A stretch of DNA of 64,000 bases, taken from VAZQ01 sp963725185. GTDB taxonomy: Bacteria > Pseudomonadota > Alphaproteobacteria > Rhizobiales > Xanthobacteraceae. Below the pieces are notes generated by a model, which saw only the letters and a list, made by a program, of their open reading frames with translations, made no database searches and was not told where the DNA came from. Location: assembly GCA_963725185.1 (NCBI GenBank), contig CAVRXO010000006.1:1302001-1366000 (forward strand). The letters run 5' to 3'. Positions 7,440 to 16,564 of this stretch are shown piece by piece. A program made the translations under genes and the position numbers. Numbering within the stretch: the stretch's first letter is position 1; every line of letters begins with the position of its first letter.

Positions 7440-8432
7440 ATGGGGGTCTTATCCAGATATCTGTCGGTAGGGGCCGGCGCGGCCGTGGCGACGCTCGCGC
7501 TGGCAGGCGCGTTGGACGGGCTTGGCGCCCGCGAGTTCCGCGCCGCCGACATCCAGGAAGAAAGCTACCCCACCGTCCAGGCGCTCTTCTACATGGACCA
7601 GTTGGTGGCTGAACGCACCGGCGGACGCCAGCGCATCCGGGTGTTTCATTCCCGGCAGCTCGGCGAGGAAAGCCAGACCATCGAGCAGACCCGCGTCGGC
7701 GCCATCGACCTCAACCGCATCAATGTGGCGGCGATCGGCGACGTTGCGCCGGTGCTGAGCATCCTGGCGCAGCCGTTCCTGTTCCGCTCGATCGATCATC
7801 TCTACAAGGTGATCGACGGACCGATCGGCGACGACATCCTGGCGGCGATCGAGCCGGACGGTTTCATCGGGCTCGCGTTCTACGATTCGGGTGCGCGCTC
7901 GATCTACACGCGTTCGGCGGTGCGCAGCCTTCCCGATCTCAAGGGCCTGAAAATCCGGGTGCAGCAGTCCGACCTGGTGATCCAGATGGTGAAGGCACTG
8001 GGCGCCGAGCCGATCGTGCTGCCCTACGGTCAGGTGCTCACCGCCTTGTCGGCCCGGCTGGTCGACGGGGCGGAGAACAATTGGCCGTCCTACGTGACCA
8101 CCGGTCATTACAAGGTCGCGCAGTTCTACACGGTGACCGAGCACACGATGGGACCGGAGGTCCTGGTGATGTCGCGCCGCGCCTGGCAGGAACTGTCGGA
8201 CGGCGACCGCGCGATCTTTCGCGCCGCGGCGCGCAATTCGAGCCGGCATATGCGCGAGCAGTGGCAAAGCTGGGAGGAGCAATCCAGGAAGCAGGCCGCG
8301 GAGGCCGGCGTCACCATCATCGAAAGTTTCGACCGCAAGCCGTTCGAGGATGCGACCCGCTCGTTGCGCGAGAAAATGCGCGCCGATCCCAAGTTCGGAC
8401 CGTTGATCGAGCGGATCTTGGCCACGCAATGA
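7440..8432 (+). CDS. TRAP-type (DctP family) periplasmic solute-binding protein
   Basis: The protein has 330 residues. An N-terminal hydrophobic segment (SVGAGAAVATLALAGAL) gives a signal peptide. The DctP fold is clear: ALFYMDQLVAERTGGRQRI, SQTIEQTRVGAIDL, YDSGARSIYT, SLPDLKGLKIRV with the binding arginine region (RVQQSDL), and LPYGQVLTALSARLVDGAENN. It has no DctQ/DctM permease neighbours. Instead it is three bases from a histidine kinase gene and heads an operon of two kinases and a response regulator, which suggests a sensory rather than transport role. GTG 7431 is a possible alternative start. Confidence 0.92.
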   Translation: MGVLSRYLSVGAGAAVATLALAGALDGLGAREFRAADIQEESYPTVQALFYMDQLVAERTGGRQRIRVFHSRQLGEESQTIEQTRVGAIDLNRINVAAIGDVAPVLSILAQPFLFRSIDHLYKVIDGPIGDDILAAIEPDGFIGLAFYDSGARSIYTRSAVRSLPDLKGLKIRVQQSDLVIQMVKALGAEPIVLPYGQVLTALSARLVDGAENNWPSYVTTGHYKVAQFYTVTEHTMGPEVLVMSRRAWQELSDGDRAIFRAAARNSSRHMREQWQSWEEQSRKQAAEAGVTIIESFDRKPFEDATRSLREKMRADPKFGPLIERILATQ

Positions 8433-8435
8433 GCC

Positions 8436-10490
8436 ATGGAACCGCAGCTGCCATCGCACCCGTCGCCGAACGCCGCAGCCGCCAAGGCCGCGCACCCTGC
8501 GGGGGCGCTGGACCGGCTGCGCGCGCTGCCGATCCGGTGGCGGATCCTCTCGATCGCCGCGCTCAATATCGCGATTGCGATCGTCTTTACCGCCATCATC
8601 TGGAACGGCGCGCAGGTTTTGGCCACCGCGCGCAGCGATCTGCGCGAGAGCCGTGAATCGGACCGCGAGCTGGCGATCCTGGAAAGCCAGGCCGGCGGCC
8701 TGCAAAACCTCATCCACCGTTATTTCACCCAACCCAATGAGGATCTGCTGCAGGAGATCACGCAACTGCGCCAATCGCTGCTCGGCACGTTGCAGAATCG
8801 CGCCTTCGTGGATCCGTTGCTGGCGGCCTCGACCGCCGACGTGGTCCAGGCCACCGAACAATTCGTCGCCGGCTTCGACGAGTTGCGCAACGTCCAGAGC
8901 GCCATCATGGACACCTACGAAAGCCAGGTGCTGGCGCCGGCACGGGAAATGTCCGGGCTCTACGCGATCGTGGAGGGCGCCACCACCGACCGCAACGCAC
9001 TGGTCTGGCCGGCACTGTCGAAGTCGCGCGAATCGTTCTCGGAGACGCTGGTGCTGACCGACGAGTTCTATCTCCAGCACCAGCCCGACACCGCGGCCGA
9101 AGTGACCCGCAACCTGGAACGGATCGAGAGCACGGTCCCGGTCATGCTCGACCTCGCCGACAGCGACCTGCAGCGCGGGGCGCTGCGCGCCATCCAGGCG
9201 CATGCCGCCGCCTGGCGCATGGGCATCGCGCAGCTGTCGGAGAATTTCGTGACCCGGGCGCGGCTCCTGAGCGAGGCGGTCGACAGCAATCAGGCCGCCA
9301 TGGCCAACGTGATCGATCGGCTGTCCATGAGCATGCGCGAGCGCGAGCGCCTGGCCTATGAGCGGTTCGAGAACACGCTCGGCGACCTTTATGCCGGCAT
9401 CTCGATCGCGGTCGCGCTCTCGGTGCTGGTCTCGATCCTGGTCGGCCTTGCCATCGCCCGCAGCATCGTTAGTCCGCTGCGCGGCCTGATGAGCACCATG
9501 GATGCGGTCGTGTCCGGACACTATGGGCAGACGGTCGACGATCTGGAGGCGCGCGACGAGATCGGCGACATGGCGCGGGCGGTCGAGGTGTTCCGCACCA
9601 ATGCTATCGCCAAGCGGCAGGCCGAGCTCGACCTCAAGGCTTCCAAGGAGAACGCCGAGGACGCGCTGCGCGATCTGCAGGACGCGCAGCGCAGCCTGAT
9701 CGAGGCCGAGAAGTTCGCCGCGCTCGGCGGCCTGGTCGCCGGGGTCGCCCATGAGGTCAACAATCCGGTCGGCATCAGCCTGACGGTGGCGTCGAGCTTC
9801 GCGCGGCGCTGCGCGCAGTTCTCCGAGGAGATCCGCGACGGCGCGGTCCGCCGCTCCAAGCTCGAGGAGTTCATTGCCGGCAGCCACGAGGCCGCCAAGC
9901 AGCTGGTCACCAACCTCAATCGCGCCGCCGACCTGATCCAGTCGTTCAAGCAGGTCGCCGTCGACCGCAGCGACGCCGAGCGTCGGGTGTTCAATCTGCG
10001 CGAGGCGACCGAGCAGATGATGGTGAGCCTGCGCCCCGCCCTCAAGCATTCGCTGGTTTGGCTCTCGGTCGACGTGCCGGCGGAAATCTCGCTCAAGAGC
10101 TATCCGGGGCCGTACGGCCAGGTGCTCACCAACCTGGTGCTCAATGCGCTCACGCATGCGTTTCCGGACAAGCGCGCCGGCACGCTGCGGCTGGTGGCCC
10201 GCAGGCTCGGCACCGACCAGGTCGAGATCGAGTTCGCCGACGACGGCGTCGGCATGAGCGAGGAGGTGCAGCGGCGCGCCTTCGAGCCGTTCTTCACCAC
10301 GCGCCGCAACCGCGGCGGCACCGGGCTCGGCCTGCACATCGTCTACAACCTGGTGACCCGGCGGCTGGGCGGATCGCTGCGGCTCGAATCGCAGCCGGGC
10401 CACGGCACCGTTTTCCGCATCAGGCTGCCGCTCGCCGCGCCCAAGGAGGACTACGTCGATACCTCGCTCACCCTGGCGGAGCTGGAATGA
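8436..10490 (+). CDS. Sensor histidine kinase with TorS-like helical periplasmic domain
   Basis: The protein has 684 residues. TM1 is near 36-58 and TM2 near 318-340. The periplasmic part between them (about 260 residues) is almost entirely helical with regular charged heptads, like the TorS sensor region that docks a binding protein. A HAMP linker (IVSPLRGLMSTMDAVVSGHY) and coiled coil follow. The phospho-acceptor is His439 (GGLVAGVAHEVNNPVG). The ATPase domain shows N (LVLNALTHAF), G1 (FADDGVGM), F (FEPFFTTRR) and G2 (GGTGLGLHIV). It starts 3 bases after the DctP gene and overlaps the next gene by ATGA, so the three are probably one message. Likely role: read ligand occupancy of the DctP protein and phosphorylate one or both downstream receivers. 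Confidence 0.92.
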   Translation: MEPQLPSHPSPNAAAAKAAHPAGALDRLRALPIRWRILSIAALNIAIAIVFTAIIWNGAQVLATARSDLRESRESDRELAILESQAGGLQNLIHRYFTQPNEDLLQEITQLRQSLLGTLQNRAFVDPLLAASTADVVQATEQFVAGFDELRNVQSAIMDTYESQVLAPAREMSGLYAIVEGATTDRNALVWPALSKSRESFSETLVLTDEFYLQHQPDTAAEVTRNLERIESTVPVMLDLADSDLQRGALRAIQAHAAAWRMGIAQLSENFVTRARLLSEAVDSNQAAMANVIDRLSMSMRERERLAYERFENTLGDLYAGISIAVALSVLVSILVGLAIARSIVSPLRGLMSTMDAVVSGHYGQTVDDLEARDEIGDMARAVEVFRTNAIAKRQAELDLKASKENAEDALRDLQDAQRSLIEAEKFAALGGLVAGVAHEVNNPVGISLTVASSFARRCAQFSEEIRDGAVRRSKLEEFIAGSHEAAKQLVTNLNRAADLIQSFKQVAVDRSDAERRVFNLREATEQMMVSLRPALKHSLVWLSVDVPAEISLKSYPGPYGQVLTNLVLNALTHAFPDKRAGTLRLVARRLGTDQVEIEFADDGVGMSEEVQRRAFEPFFTTRRNRGGTGLGLHIVYNLVTRRLGGSLRLESQPGHGTVFRIRLPLAAPKEDYVDTSLTLAELE

Positions 10491-12265
10491 ACGACGAACA
10501 GGACATCATGCGGGTGATCGACGACGCCGGCACGCCGGCCGCCGAGCCGGCAGCGGCGTGGAAGATCGCCGTCATCGACGACGACGACGCGGTGCACGAA
10601 GGCACCCGCTTCGCGCTCTACGACTACAGCCTGCATGGCCAAGGCATCGAGATCTTCTCGGCCCATTCGGCCGCCGAGGGCCGCGAGCTGGTGCGCTCGG
10701 TTGCCGACATCGCCGTCATCCTGCTCGATGTCGTGATGGAGACCGACGATGCCGGCCTCAGGCTGGTGGATTTCATCCGCACGCAGCTCAAGAACGAGGC
10801 GGTCCGCATCATCCTGCGCACCGGACAACCCGGCCAGGCCCCCGAGCGGCAGGTCATCGTCGATTACGACATCAACGACTACAAGGCGAAGACCGAGCTG
10901 ACCGCCGACAAGCTGTTCACCTCGCTCACCGCGGCGCTGCGCAGCTACCAGCAGATCCAGCGCATGGTCGAGACGCGGCGCGGGCTGGAGATGATCATCG
11001 AGGGCGCCTCGACGCTCTACGACTTCAAATCGATGCAGCGCCTGGCCGAAGGCGTGCTGACGCAGATCGCGTCGCTGCTCAATGTGGAATGCGGCGGCAT
11101 CCTGGTGCTGCGCGATGCCGCCGGCAGCCAGGAGAAGTTCTCCGTTCTCGCCGGCTCGGGTTGCTACCGCCGCTTTGCCGGAGCGGTGTCGGCGGGCGCC
11201 CTCGACACCATGCTGGAGCAGGCGGTGCTCGGCGCATTCGAGCGCCGTTCGCATCAATTCCTGCCCCGGATCTCGGTGCTCTACATCCGCACCTCGAGCC
11301 GACGCGAGGTCGTGGTCGTGCTGGAGACGCCAAGACCGATGTCCGCCACCGACCGCGCCCTGGTCGAGGTGTTCTGCAGCCGCCTGTCCGTCGCCTTCGA
11401 CAACGTCATCCTCTATGACCAGCTGCACGAGGCGAACCTCCGGCTGGAGGAGCGGGTGCGCGAGCGCACCCATGAGCTCACCGCCGCCAACCAGCGCCTT
11501 GGCTCCCAGTGGCGGCAGCTGCGCCGTTCGAACGAATTCAAGAACGAGATCCTCGGCACCGTCGCGCACGATCTGCGCAACCCCTTGGGCGTCATTCTCG
11601 GTCGCGCCGAGCTGATGAACGAGCTGGTGGCGAGGACGCCGGTGCAGGTCGAGAAGATCAGGGACCAGCTTGCCCATATCCGCGCCTCCGCCGGCCAGAT
11701 GACCGAACTGGTCAACGATCTGATCTCGGACGCCATGATGGACGCGCACAACATCGCCATCCGCCGCGAGCAGGTCGATCTCGTGATCGTGCTGGGCGAG
11801 ATCGTGGCCGCGAATCGGGGGCCGGCCGAAAGGAAGCAGCAGACCATCGAGCTGGCGGCGCCGGCGCACCAGATGTGGAGCGGCGACCCCGACCGGCTGC
11901 GCGAGGCGGTCGACAATCTGGTCAACAACGCGATCAAGTACAGTCCGGTCGGCGGACATATCGAGATGACGATGATGCTGGCGGACGACCATGTCCTCAT
12001 TCGCGTCGCCGACGAGGGCCCCGGCCTGTCCGAAGAGGACGTCTCGCGGCTGTTCGGCCGCTTTCAACGCCTGTCGGCGCGGCCGACCGGGGGCGAGAGC
12101 TCGACCGGGCTCGGCCTTTCCATCGTCAAGCGCATCGTCGAGCTTCACGGCGGCCGTGTCGGCGCGGAGAGCCCCGGGCCCGGCCGCGGCACGACCTTCA
12201 CGATCAGCCTTCCGGTCGGAGCCGGCGAGGCCGGCCAAGCCGGCGAGACAGCCGAACCGCGATGA
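10487..12265 (+). CDS. Response receiver-DUF3369-histidine kinase hybrid
   Basis: The protein has 592 residues. An N-terminal receiver (about 23-145) carries the acidic pair VIDDDD, the phospho-acceptor Asp81 (VILLDVVMETDD) and a lysine in the DYKAKTELT segment. A DUF3369 region (about 160-330) and a coiled coil (LEERVRERTHELTAANQRL) follow. The HisKA domain has His361 (GTVAHDLRNPLG) and the HATPase has NLVNNAIKYS, VADEGPGL and GLGLSIVKRI. There is no membrane segment, so this is a cytosolic relay that can receive phosphate at one end and donate at the other. It overlaps both neighbours by four bases (ATGA). Confidence 0.92.
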   Translation: MNDEQDIMRVIDDAGTPAAEPAAAWKIAVIDDDDAVHEGTRFALYDYSLHGQGIEIFSAHSAAEGRELVRSVADIAVILLDVVMETDDAGLRLVDFIRTQLKNEAVRIILRTGQPGQAPERQVIVDYDINDYKAKTELTADKLFTSLTAALRSYQQIQRMVETRRGLEMIIEGASTLYDFKSMQRLAEGVLTQIASLLNVECGGILVLRDAAGSQEKFSVLAGSGCYRRFAGAVSAGALDTMLEQAVLGAFERRSHQFLPRISVLYIRTSSRREVVVVLETPRPMSATDRALVEVFCSRLSVAFDNVILYDQLHEANLRLEERVRERTHELTAANQRLGSQWRQLRRSNEFKNEILGTVAHDLRNPLGVILGRAELMNELVARTPVQVEKIRDQLAHIRASAGQMTELVNDLISDAMMDAHNIAIRREQVDLVIVLGEIVAANRGPAERKQQTIELAAPAHQMWSGDPDRLREAVDNLVNNAIKYSPVGGHIEMTMMLADDHVLIRVADEGPGLSEEDVSRLFGRFQRLSARPTGGESSTGLGLSIVKRIVELHGGRVGAESPGPGRGTTFTISLPVGAGEAGQAGETAEPR

Positions 12266-12990
12266 GCGAACGAGCGCACATTGTCGTGGTCGATGACGAG
12301 GCGCCGGCGCGCGAGATGGTCGCCGACTATCTGCGCCTGCACGGCTTCGAGGTGACGGCCTGCGACGGCGGCGCCAGCCTGCGCCGGACCATCGCCAAGC
12401 AAAGCCCGGATCTCATCGTGCTGGACCTCAACATGCCGGAGGAGGACGGACTTTCGATCATCCGCATGCTCAAGCAGCAATCCGCCGTCCCCATCATCAT
12501 GCTGACCGCGACGGCGGGCGCCATCGATCGCATCGTCGGCCTCGAGCTCGGGGCCGACGACTATCTGGCCAAGCCGTGCGAGCTGCGCGAGCTCTTGGCC
12601 CGCATCCGATCGGTGCTGCGGCGAAGCGCCTCGGCGGCGCCGAGCGAAGCGGCGGCGAAGCGCCCACGCGCCCTGGTCCGGTTCGGAACCAAATGGCTCG
12701 ACCTGCAGGCCCGGCTCCTGCGCGACGACCTCGGCATTGAATTCCCGCTCGCCGGCTCCGAGTTCGCCTTGCTCAAGGTCTTTGCCGAAAATCCGCGACG
12801 CGTCCTGTCGCGCGAGCAATTGCTCGATCTCGCCAATGCGCGCGACCGCGAAGCCTTCGACCGCGCCATCGATGTGCGGATCACGCGCCTGCGCCGCAAG
12901 ATCGAGCCCGATCCGGCGCATCCGTCGGTCATCCGCACGGTGCGCGGCGCCGGCTATCTGTTCTCGCCGGGCGGCACGGAAGCGGCTTGA
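12262..12990 (+). CDS. OmpR/PhoB-family response regulator
   Basis: The protein has 242 residues. The receiver carries VVDDE, Asp55 (LIVLDLNMPEEDG), the threonine in MLTATAGA and the lysine in LAKPCELRELL. The winged-helix DNA-binding domain covers about 140-235 (LAGSEFALLKVFAENP...LSREQLLDLA...DVRITRLRRKIEPDP...VRGAGYLF). It is the last gene of the four-gene signalling operon, starts in an ATGA overlap with the hybrid kinase and is followed by a terminator. It is the probable DNA-binding output; its targets are not evident. Confidence 0.94.
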   Translation: MSERAHIVVVDDEAPAREMVADYLRLHGFEVTACDGGASLRRTIAKQSPDLIVLDLNMPEEDGLSIIRMLKQQSAVPIIMLTATAGAIDRIVGLELGADDYLAKPCELRELLARIRSVLRRSASAAPSEAAAKRPRALVRFGTKWLDLQARLLRDDLGIEFPLAGSEFALLKVFAENPRRVLSREQLLDLANARDREAFDRAIDVRITRLRRKIEPDPAHPSVIRTVRGAGYLFSPGGTEAA

Positions 12991-13019
12991 AGCCCGCTGC
13001 GCGCCGCGGGCGGGCTTTT
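12991..13019 (+). terminator. Intrinsic terminator after the signalling operon
   Basis: AGCCCGC, a GC-rich loop, then GCGGGCT followed by TTTT, immediately after the TGA of the regulator gene. Confidence 0.8.
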
Positions 13020-13179
13020 CCAGGACGCGATGCAGGTTTCGTTAACCACGACCCGCCATCGTTAGGCTTGGATTAAATCTAAGCAGCAATTTACGCCCCC
13101 GCTGCAATCCCTGAACGCATCCGAAATCTTCTGCGTCTAGACCCGTGCAAAATGGGGATCAGCTCAGACTGATGGGCGA

Positions 13180-16035
13180 ATGATCTTACTTGGCAGCATA
13201 CGGTCACGGCTCCTGGGCCTGGCATTCGCGGCCGTCGTTCCGCTTGCGGCCCTCATGATGGCCGCACTCTGGATGCAATGGCGCAGCGACCGGGCGGCGG
13301 CGGCCGAGCATGCGGTCAACGAGGCGCGCCTCTTGGCGGCTCAGATCGACGACCATATCAACGCCATCGACAACCTCCTGTCGGTGCTCGCTCAAGCCGT
13401 GTCGTTCGACCCGGCCGATCGCAGCGCCAATGATGCCCTGTTGCGGAAGGTCAGGAGCGAGCTGCCGAACGGCAATTCACACATCTTCCTGTTCGACCTC
13501 GACGGGAACCCCATCGGGACATCGCAGGAGACGAGCTATCCGCCGCCCAACGCTTTCGGCCGCGCCTATTTCAACGAGGCGCTGGCCGGGCACAATCCGG
13601 CGGTCGGGGTGCCGATCATGGTGCGCAGCGGACATCGGATCGTCAACGTCGCGCGCCCGATCAGGGATGAGAGCGGCCGGATCCGGGCGGTGCTGACCGC
13701 CGGACCGGTGCTCGATCGCTTCGAGGACACATTGAAGCTGCACGCGCTGCCGCCCGGCAGCGCCATCAGCATCCTGAACATGCAAGGCATCGTCATTGCG
13801 TCGGATGGGAACCAACGCATCGGCCGCCAAGGCGGCCGCAACCATCTGCAGCAGCGGATCGCCGCCGGGGAAGGCAGCGACATGTCGAGATGGACTCGGC
13901 GGGACAATGTGGAGCGCGTGAATGGTTTTGCGACCGCCCACCAGGTCCCCTGGATCGTGACCGTCGGAGTGCCCACGGACATTGCCTACGCGGCACTCGC
14001 CAGCCGACTCAAATGGGGCGCGCTGATGATCGGCGGCACGCTCATGCTCGCCTTCGGCATCGCGTGGCTGCTTTCGGGCCGAATCGTACGCCCGCTGCGG
14101 CAGCTCGGCAAAGACGCCGCGGTGCTGGCAGGCGGCGATTTCAGTCACCGGACCGGCGTGCGCACCGCGGACGAGGTCGGGGCTCTGGCCGACAATTTCA
14201 ACCAGATGGCGCAGGCGATCGAGACCCGGCGGCAAAAGGCGCGCGACGCCAGGCGCGAGATGCGTGACGCCAAGAACACGCTTGCCACCGTGGTCGACAC
14301 CTCGCAGGTGGCGTTCGTTTGTGTCGCGCTCGACCAGTCGATCTTGCTGTGGAGCCGCGGGGCCGAGCGGATGTTCGGCTACAGCGCCGACGAGATGCTG
14401 GGCCGGGCCGACCAGCTGGTGCCGCGGGAAGCCGAGGCGGAGGCGCAAGCGCTGTTTCGACGGGCCTATCACGGGGAAACCGTCAGGGATCTGCATGTGA
14501 AGCGCAGGCGCAAGGACGGCGCCCAGCTCGACGTCAGCCTCGCCGCCGCTCCCATGTACAACCCCGACGGCACGGTGCGAAACGTCGCTTTTGCCTATGA
14601 GGACATCACTGCCCGCAAGGCGGCCGAGGAGCAGCTGCGCCGACTCGCGCATTACGACCAATTGACCGGACTGCCCAATCGGGCCCTGCTGCAGCAGGAA
14701 TTGGGACGGTTGCTGGCGAAGGATGGCGGCAAAGGGCCGACCTCCATTGTGCTGTTCGATCTCGACGAATTCAAGGACGTCAACGATACGCTCGGCCACT
14801 CGACCGGCGACCAGCTGCTCGTCGAGGTCGGCCGGCGATTGATCGGGGTCGCCGAAGAGCACGCGTTGGTGGGTCTGGCCAGCCGACTCGGCGGCGACGA
14901 ATTCGTGGTGATCCTTCCCGATTGCGGCGATCCGCGCTGGGTCAGCGAAATCGTCGGGGTGATGCTGAGACGGCTGAACGAGCCCTTCGTCATCAATGAC
15001 CAGCTGGTGCATCTGGGCGCCAGCGCCGGGGTGGCGATCGCCCCGCAGGATGGCGCCGGGGTCGAGGAGCTGATCGCCAACGCGGATCTGGCGCTCTACC
15101 AGGCCAAGTCGGAAGGCGGGCGCGACCTGCGTTTCTTCATGCCGGTGCTGCGCGCCCAGGCGCAAGCGCGGCGCAGCCTCGGTCTCGAGCTGCGGCGCGC
15201 CTTTGCCCAGAACGAGTTCGAGATCCATTTCCAACCGCAGATCCGGCTTTCCGACGAAGCCGTGGTGGGAGCCGAGGCGCTGCTGCGCTGGCGGCATCCC
15301 CAGCGCGGGGTGCTGGCGCCAGGCGCCTTTGTCGACACGCTGGCGGAAAGCGCGATCGCATCCGAGGTCGGCCGCTGGATCATCCGCACCGCGTGCGAGC
15401 AGGCCGCTGCTTGGCGCGCCATGGGGATGCCGCTGGCGCGGGTGGGCGTCAATCTGTTCCCCTCGCAGGCCTACGACGAGGCGCTGCTGCAGGACGTCAT
15501 CGAGGCGCTGCGGGATTTCGCCCTGCCGGCGGATGCGCTCGAGCTGGAGATCACCGAGAACATCGCGCTCAACCGCGAGGATTCGACCGTGCTGCAGCGG
15601 CTGCACAAGGAGGGCGTGAAGCTCGCCTTCGACGATTTCGGCACCGGCTATGCGTCGGTGAGCTATCTGACCCGGTTTCCGCTGTCACGCATCAAGATCG
15701 ATCGCAGCTTCGTCGGCAATATCACCCGCGATGCGCAAGATGCCGCCATCGTGCGCTCGCTCATCGCCATGGCGCACAATCTCCATCTCGGAGTGATCGC
15801 GGAAGGCGTCGAGACCAGGCAGCAGGCAGACTTCCTGCGCAACGAGAATTGCGAGGAGGCGCAAGGCTTCCTCTACGCCAAGGCTCTTCCGGCGGCGGAA
15901 TTCGAGGCCTATCTCAGCGGCCAAAGCCTGGCCTCGCAGATCCACGATCCGCTGGAAGCAGGCAGTGGCGCGCCGCGGCAATTCGAGCCGCGAGCGGCTA
16001 AATCTCCCGGCCGCCGCAGACCCCGCCGGGCTTAG
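13180..16035 (+). CDS. Membrane-bound diguanylate cyclase/phosphodiesterase (Cache-HAMP-PAS-GGDEF-EAL)
   Basis: The protein has 951 residues. TM1 is near 10-31 and TM2 near 282-302. The loop between is a dCache-like periplasmic sensor (IFLFDLDGNPIGTS, GRAYFNEAL, VARPIRDESGRI). HAMP lies near 303-355 and a PAS domain with PAC near 365-485. GGDEF is intact (residues 571-575, SRLGGDEFV), and no RxxD inhibitory site precedes it. EAL is intact (EALLRW from 699) with ENIALNRE, DDFGTGYAS and EGVET. Both cyclic-di-GMP activities are therefore possible, and the periplasmic ligand may set the balance. It stands alone 160 bases after the operon terminator. Confidence 0.93.
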   Translation: MILLGSIRSRLLGLAFAAVVPLAALMMAALWMQWRSDRAAAAEHAVNEARLLAAQIDDHINAIDNLLSVLAQAVSFDPADRSANDALLRKVRSELPNGNSHIFLFDLDGNPIGTSQETSYPPPNAFGRAYFNEALAGHNPAVGVPIMVRSGHRIVNVARPIRDESGRIRAVLTAGPVLDRFEDTLKLHALPPGSAISILNMQGIVIASDGNQRIGRQGGRNHLQQRIAAGEGSDMSRWTRRDNVERVNGFATAHQVPWIVTVGVPTDIAYAALASRLKWGALMIGGTLMLAFGIAWLLSGRIVRPLRQLGKDAAVLAGGDFSHRTGVRTADEVGALADNFNQMAQAIETRRQKARDARREMRDAKNTLATVVDTSQVAFVCVALDQSILLWSRGAERMFGYSADEMLGRADQLVPREAEAEAQALFRRAYHGETVRDLHVKRRRKDGAQLDVSLAAAPMYNPDGTVRNVAFAYEDITARKAAEEQLRRLAHYDQLTGLPNRALLQQELGRLLAKDGGKGPTSIVLFDLDEFKDVNDTLGHSTGDQLLVEVGRRLIGVAEEHALVGLASRLGGDEFVVILPDCGDPRWVSEIVGVMLRRLNEPFVINDQLVHLGASAGVAIAPQDGAGVEELIANADLALYQAKSEGGRDLRFFMPVLRAQAQARRSLGLELRRAFAQNEFEIHFQPQIRLSDEAVVGAEALLRWRHPQRGVLAPGAFVDTLAESAIASEVGRWIIRTACEQAAAWRAMGMPLARVGVNLFPSQAYDEALLQDVIEALRDFALPADALELEITENIALNREDSTVLQRLHKEGVKLAFDDFGTGYASVSYLTRFPLSRIKIDRSFVGNITRDAQDAAIVRSLIAMAHNLHLGVIAEGVETRQQADFLRNENCEEAQGFLYAKALPAAEFEAYLSGQSLASQIHDPLEAGSGAPRQFEPRAAKSPGRRRPRRA

Positions 16036-16135
16036 GCAATTAAGTCGTCATCGGATTTGGACAAGCCGCTCGCCCTTCGTCGTCGCGAGGGTGGTCGGGA
16101 GGCAGCGGCATAATCCTACCGGCCAGCGTTTGGAA

Positions 16136-16345
16136 TCAATCTGGGGGAGCGTCTGTGCTTGATCGCAGCGCGGTATCGGTCATTGCCGCAATCACGATCT
16201 GCTCGTTTTTATCCGCCTGTTCGGCCAAGCGGTTCCACGCCTCTGCCAAGGCAAGGACCGTGGCACGCTGCACCGGATCACCGAAAAATGCCGTAATGGC
16301 AATACATTCGGATGCGTTGCGCCGATACTGATCTGCCGCCGACAT
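16136..16345 (-). CDS. Small conserved hypothetical protein (MSAADQYRRNA type)
   Basis: This 69-residue protein starts MSAADQYRRNASECI and contains DPVQRATVLALAEAWNRLAEQ, a pattern common in short orphan proteins of Bradyrhizobium and relatives. It looks like a short cytosolic alpha-hairpin. An upstream in-frame start at 16363 would add six residues. Function unknown. Confidence 0.6.
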   Translation of the reverse strand: MSAADQYRRNASECIAITAFFGDPVQRATVLALAEAWNRLAEQADKNEQIVIAAMTDTALRSSTDAPPD

Positions 16346-16564
16346 GCAGGTCTTACTCACCAATCAAGCAAATGCGTCTTTTGACATCCGGACAATTCAT
16401 TGAACGGGATTTGGTTCCGCTCAATTTTTTGGCACACGTCTTGCTCTCCGCGCGCCATGCGTGCCTAGCGTTCAACCGAACCCTCCGAAATTCGCCGCCA
16501 CCCTCGGTGGCTTCGTCGTCGCTCCCCGCCTAAGTTAAAGTCGCTATCGAGAAGCGGAGGCTGC

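Noticed and set aside
7449..10403. A very long open frame antisense to the DctP and kinase genes
   Set aside because: It is the mirror of strongly coding high-GC genes. Its sequence is rich in Arg, Gly, His and Asp without domains, as expected for an antisense frame.
13477..15606. Long antisense open frame under the GGDEF/EAL gene
   Set aside because: The plus-strand gene has five recognisable domains. The antisense product has none.
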